NCBI GenBank assembly: GCA_014885115.2
Contig: WKLE02001190.1
Span: forward strand, 1-16,325
Direction: 5' to 3'
DNA length: 16,325 bases
DNA from: Asterionellopsis glacialis
Taxonomy: Eukaryota > Bacillariophyta > Plagiogrammaphyceae > Rhaphoneidales > Asterionellopsidaceae
Shown in pieces: positions 15,449 through 16,325 of this stretch (the first letter of the stretch is position 1; every line of letters starts with the position of its first letter). The translations under genes were made by a program, and so were the position numbers. A model generated the notes under the pieces. That model ran no database searches. It saw nothing but the letters and a program-made list of their open reading frames with translations, and was not told where the DNA came from.

Positions 15449-16325
15449 TTAAGGCACATGTTTAACATATGCAGCAGCAGCAGAAGGGTGGTTTGGTGCA
15501 TGTGTTGGGACTGTTGGTACCATGTCTTGGAGAGGCGTCTTTAGTTTGATTGTTTCAGGGAGAGGAGTGTATCCAGATTGTTGGAATAGGATCCATCATA
15601 GTACAAGTGAGTGAAAAGTTGTGCTGCCAAGTGGTTTAGTCAGTATTCAGTATGTTGGCTGGATTGGTTTTTGAGTCAATATGTGCAAAATGTATGATTT
15701 GTCAGGCAACTGTCTTGCAGATACGGTGGTAGGCAATAGCATTATGCTTCTTTTTCAACATTGAGGATGGTATGGTGGCATTTAGGACTACTGATTTATT
15801 ATTGCCAAACATGCTACACGGACCATCCACTTCAATACCAAGCATTCTTAATGAGTATTAATATTTGATAGCAAGTTCTGTTGTCATGCATCAAATGACC
15901 ATTTCTAATCTGTATATGGAGGTTTCCATAGTTTTGTGTCTCTTGGAAACCCAGTGGACCAGTGTTTGGTTGACAAAGATAAAATATAAGGATGCCTGTT
16001 ATGGATTTTTGGGTGACAACATCATGCACATGGTCTGCATCAACATATATACAAAGTAGTGATGTGTGCTTTCTTTGATACTGGCATAGGTTGGTCTTCT
16101 GGTGTCTCCTCATGAGCATTTTGGTAGAATTCTGACCAATTGTTGTAGTTGCCAAAGGCTTTGTCAAACGATGAGTGGTCAAATTTGTTGGGGTTAATTA
16201 TCAATTCACCGTTTTGGTGTTTTTCCAGGTAACCCAAATCACTTTTGAGTGAAATTAGATGACCCTCTCTGGGTGATATTGCATATCTTGCTAGGGTATT
16301 GGTAGCATATACTATATTGAATCTG
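15449..16325 (-). pseudogene. Ty1/copia retrotransposon pol remnant (post-RT and RNase H), broken, 5' part outside window
   Basis: Read on the minus strand from the right edge, the translated pieces follow the order of a copia pol C-terminus. They are YATNTLARYAISPREGHL and GYLEKHQNG, then FYQNAHEETPED, YVDADHVHD and QKSITGILIF, WVSKRHKTMETS, RMLGIEVDGP, NNKSVVLNATIPSS and LKKKHNAIAYHR, and TKPL near the end. The pieces lie in different frames. Frameshifts occur near 16045 and 15960 and again before TKPL, and stops fall inside the RNase H region and after AYHR. The RNase H 'GDN' motif reads GNN, losing a catalytic aspartate. The element is therefore dead. Reverse transcriptase, integrase and gag would lie beyond 16325. 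Confidence 0.85.

Overview
The window looks like nuclear DNA of a unicellular eukaryote, most likely a diatom or another photosynthetic stramenopile. Three things point there: spliceosomal GT-AG introns of about 110-350 nt, a Sec14-like protein of a type I associate with expanded diatom families, and a decayed Ty1/copia retrotransposon whose RNase H region resembles diatom copia elements. The lineage is an inference from family resemblance; no database was searched.

Layout from left to right. 1-317: upstream region with a 14-bp perfect palindrome. 318-1502 (+): two-exon gene for a 357-residue CRAL-TRIO (Sec14-like) protein. 1503-1953: convergent 3' regions. 1954-5491 (-): three-exon gene for coatomer subunit beta (beta-COP, COPB1), 980 residues, with both introns resolved to the base by homology and splice signals. 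5492-6091: COPB1 upstream region joined to the 3' region of the next gene. 6092-13126 (-): a 7-kb intronless reading frame for a 2344-residue STAND/NLR-like protein. It has a very long acidic and serine-rich disordered N-terminus with a basic, possible nuclear-localisation tract, then an unrecognised helical domain, an NB-ARC-type P-loop NTPase, a winged-helix-like region, and 16 kinesin-light-chain-type TPR repeats. 13127-14488: upstream and intergenic DNA with no convincing gene. 14489-14976 (-): two adjacent small reading frames, the first with a KOW/SH3-like motif. 14977-15448: AT-rich DNA with direct and inverted repeats, possibly the remains of a retrotransposon 3' end. 15449-16325 (-): broken 3' part of a copia pol gene that runs off the right edge.

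The genes do not form one pathway. COPB1 is a housekeeping gene of COPI vesicle transport, and the CRAL-TRIO protein probably carries a lipid or other hydrophobic ligand. The NB-ARC-TPR protein has the build of a signal-transducing switch that could assemble on ligand or partner sensing. It is the most interesting object here: it keeps the P-loop and Walker B, lacks an obvious hydrophobic strand before the P-loop, has MHF where plant NLRs have MHD, and carries about 1000 residues before the P-loop that I cannot assign to a known signalling domain.
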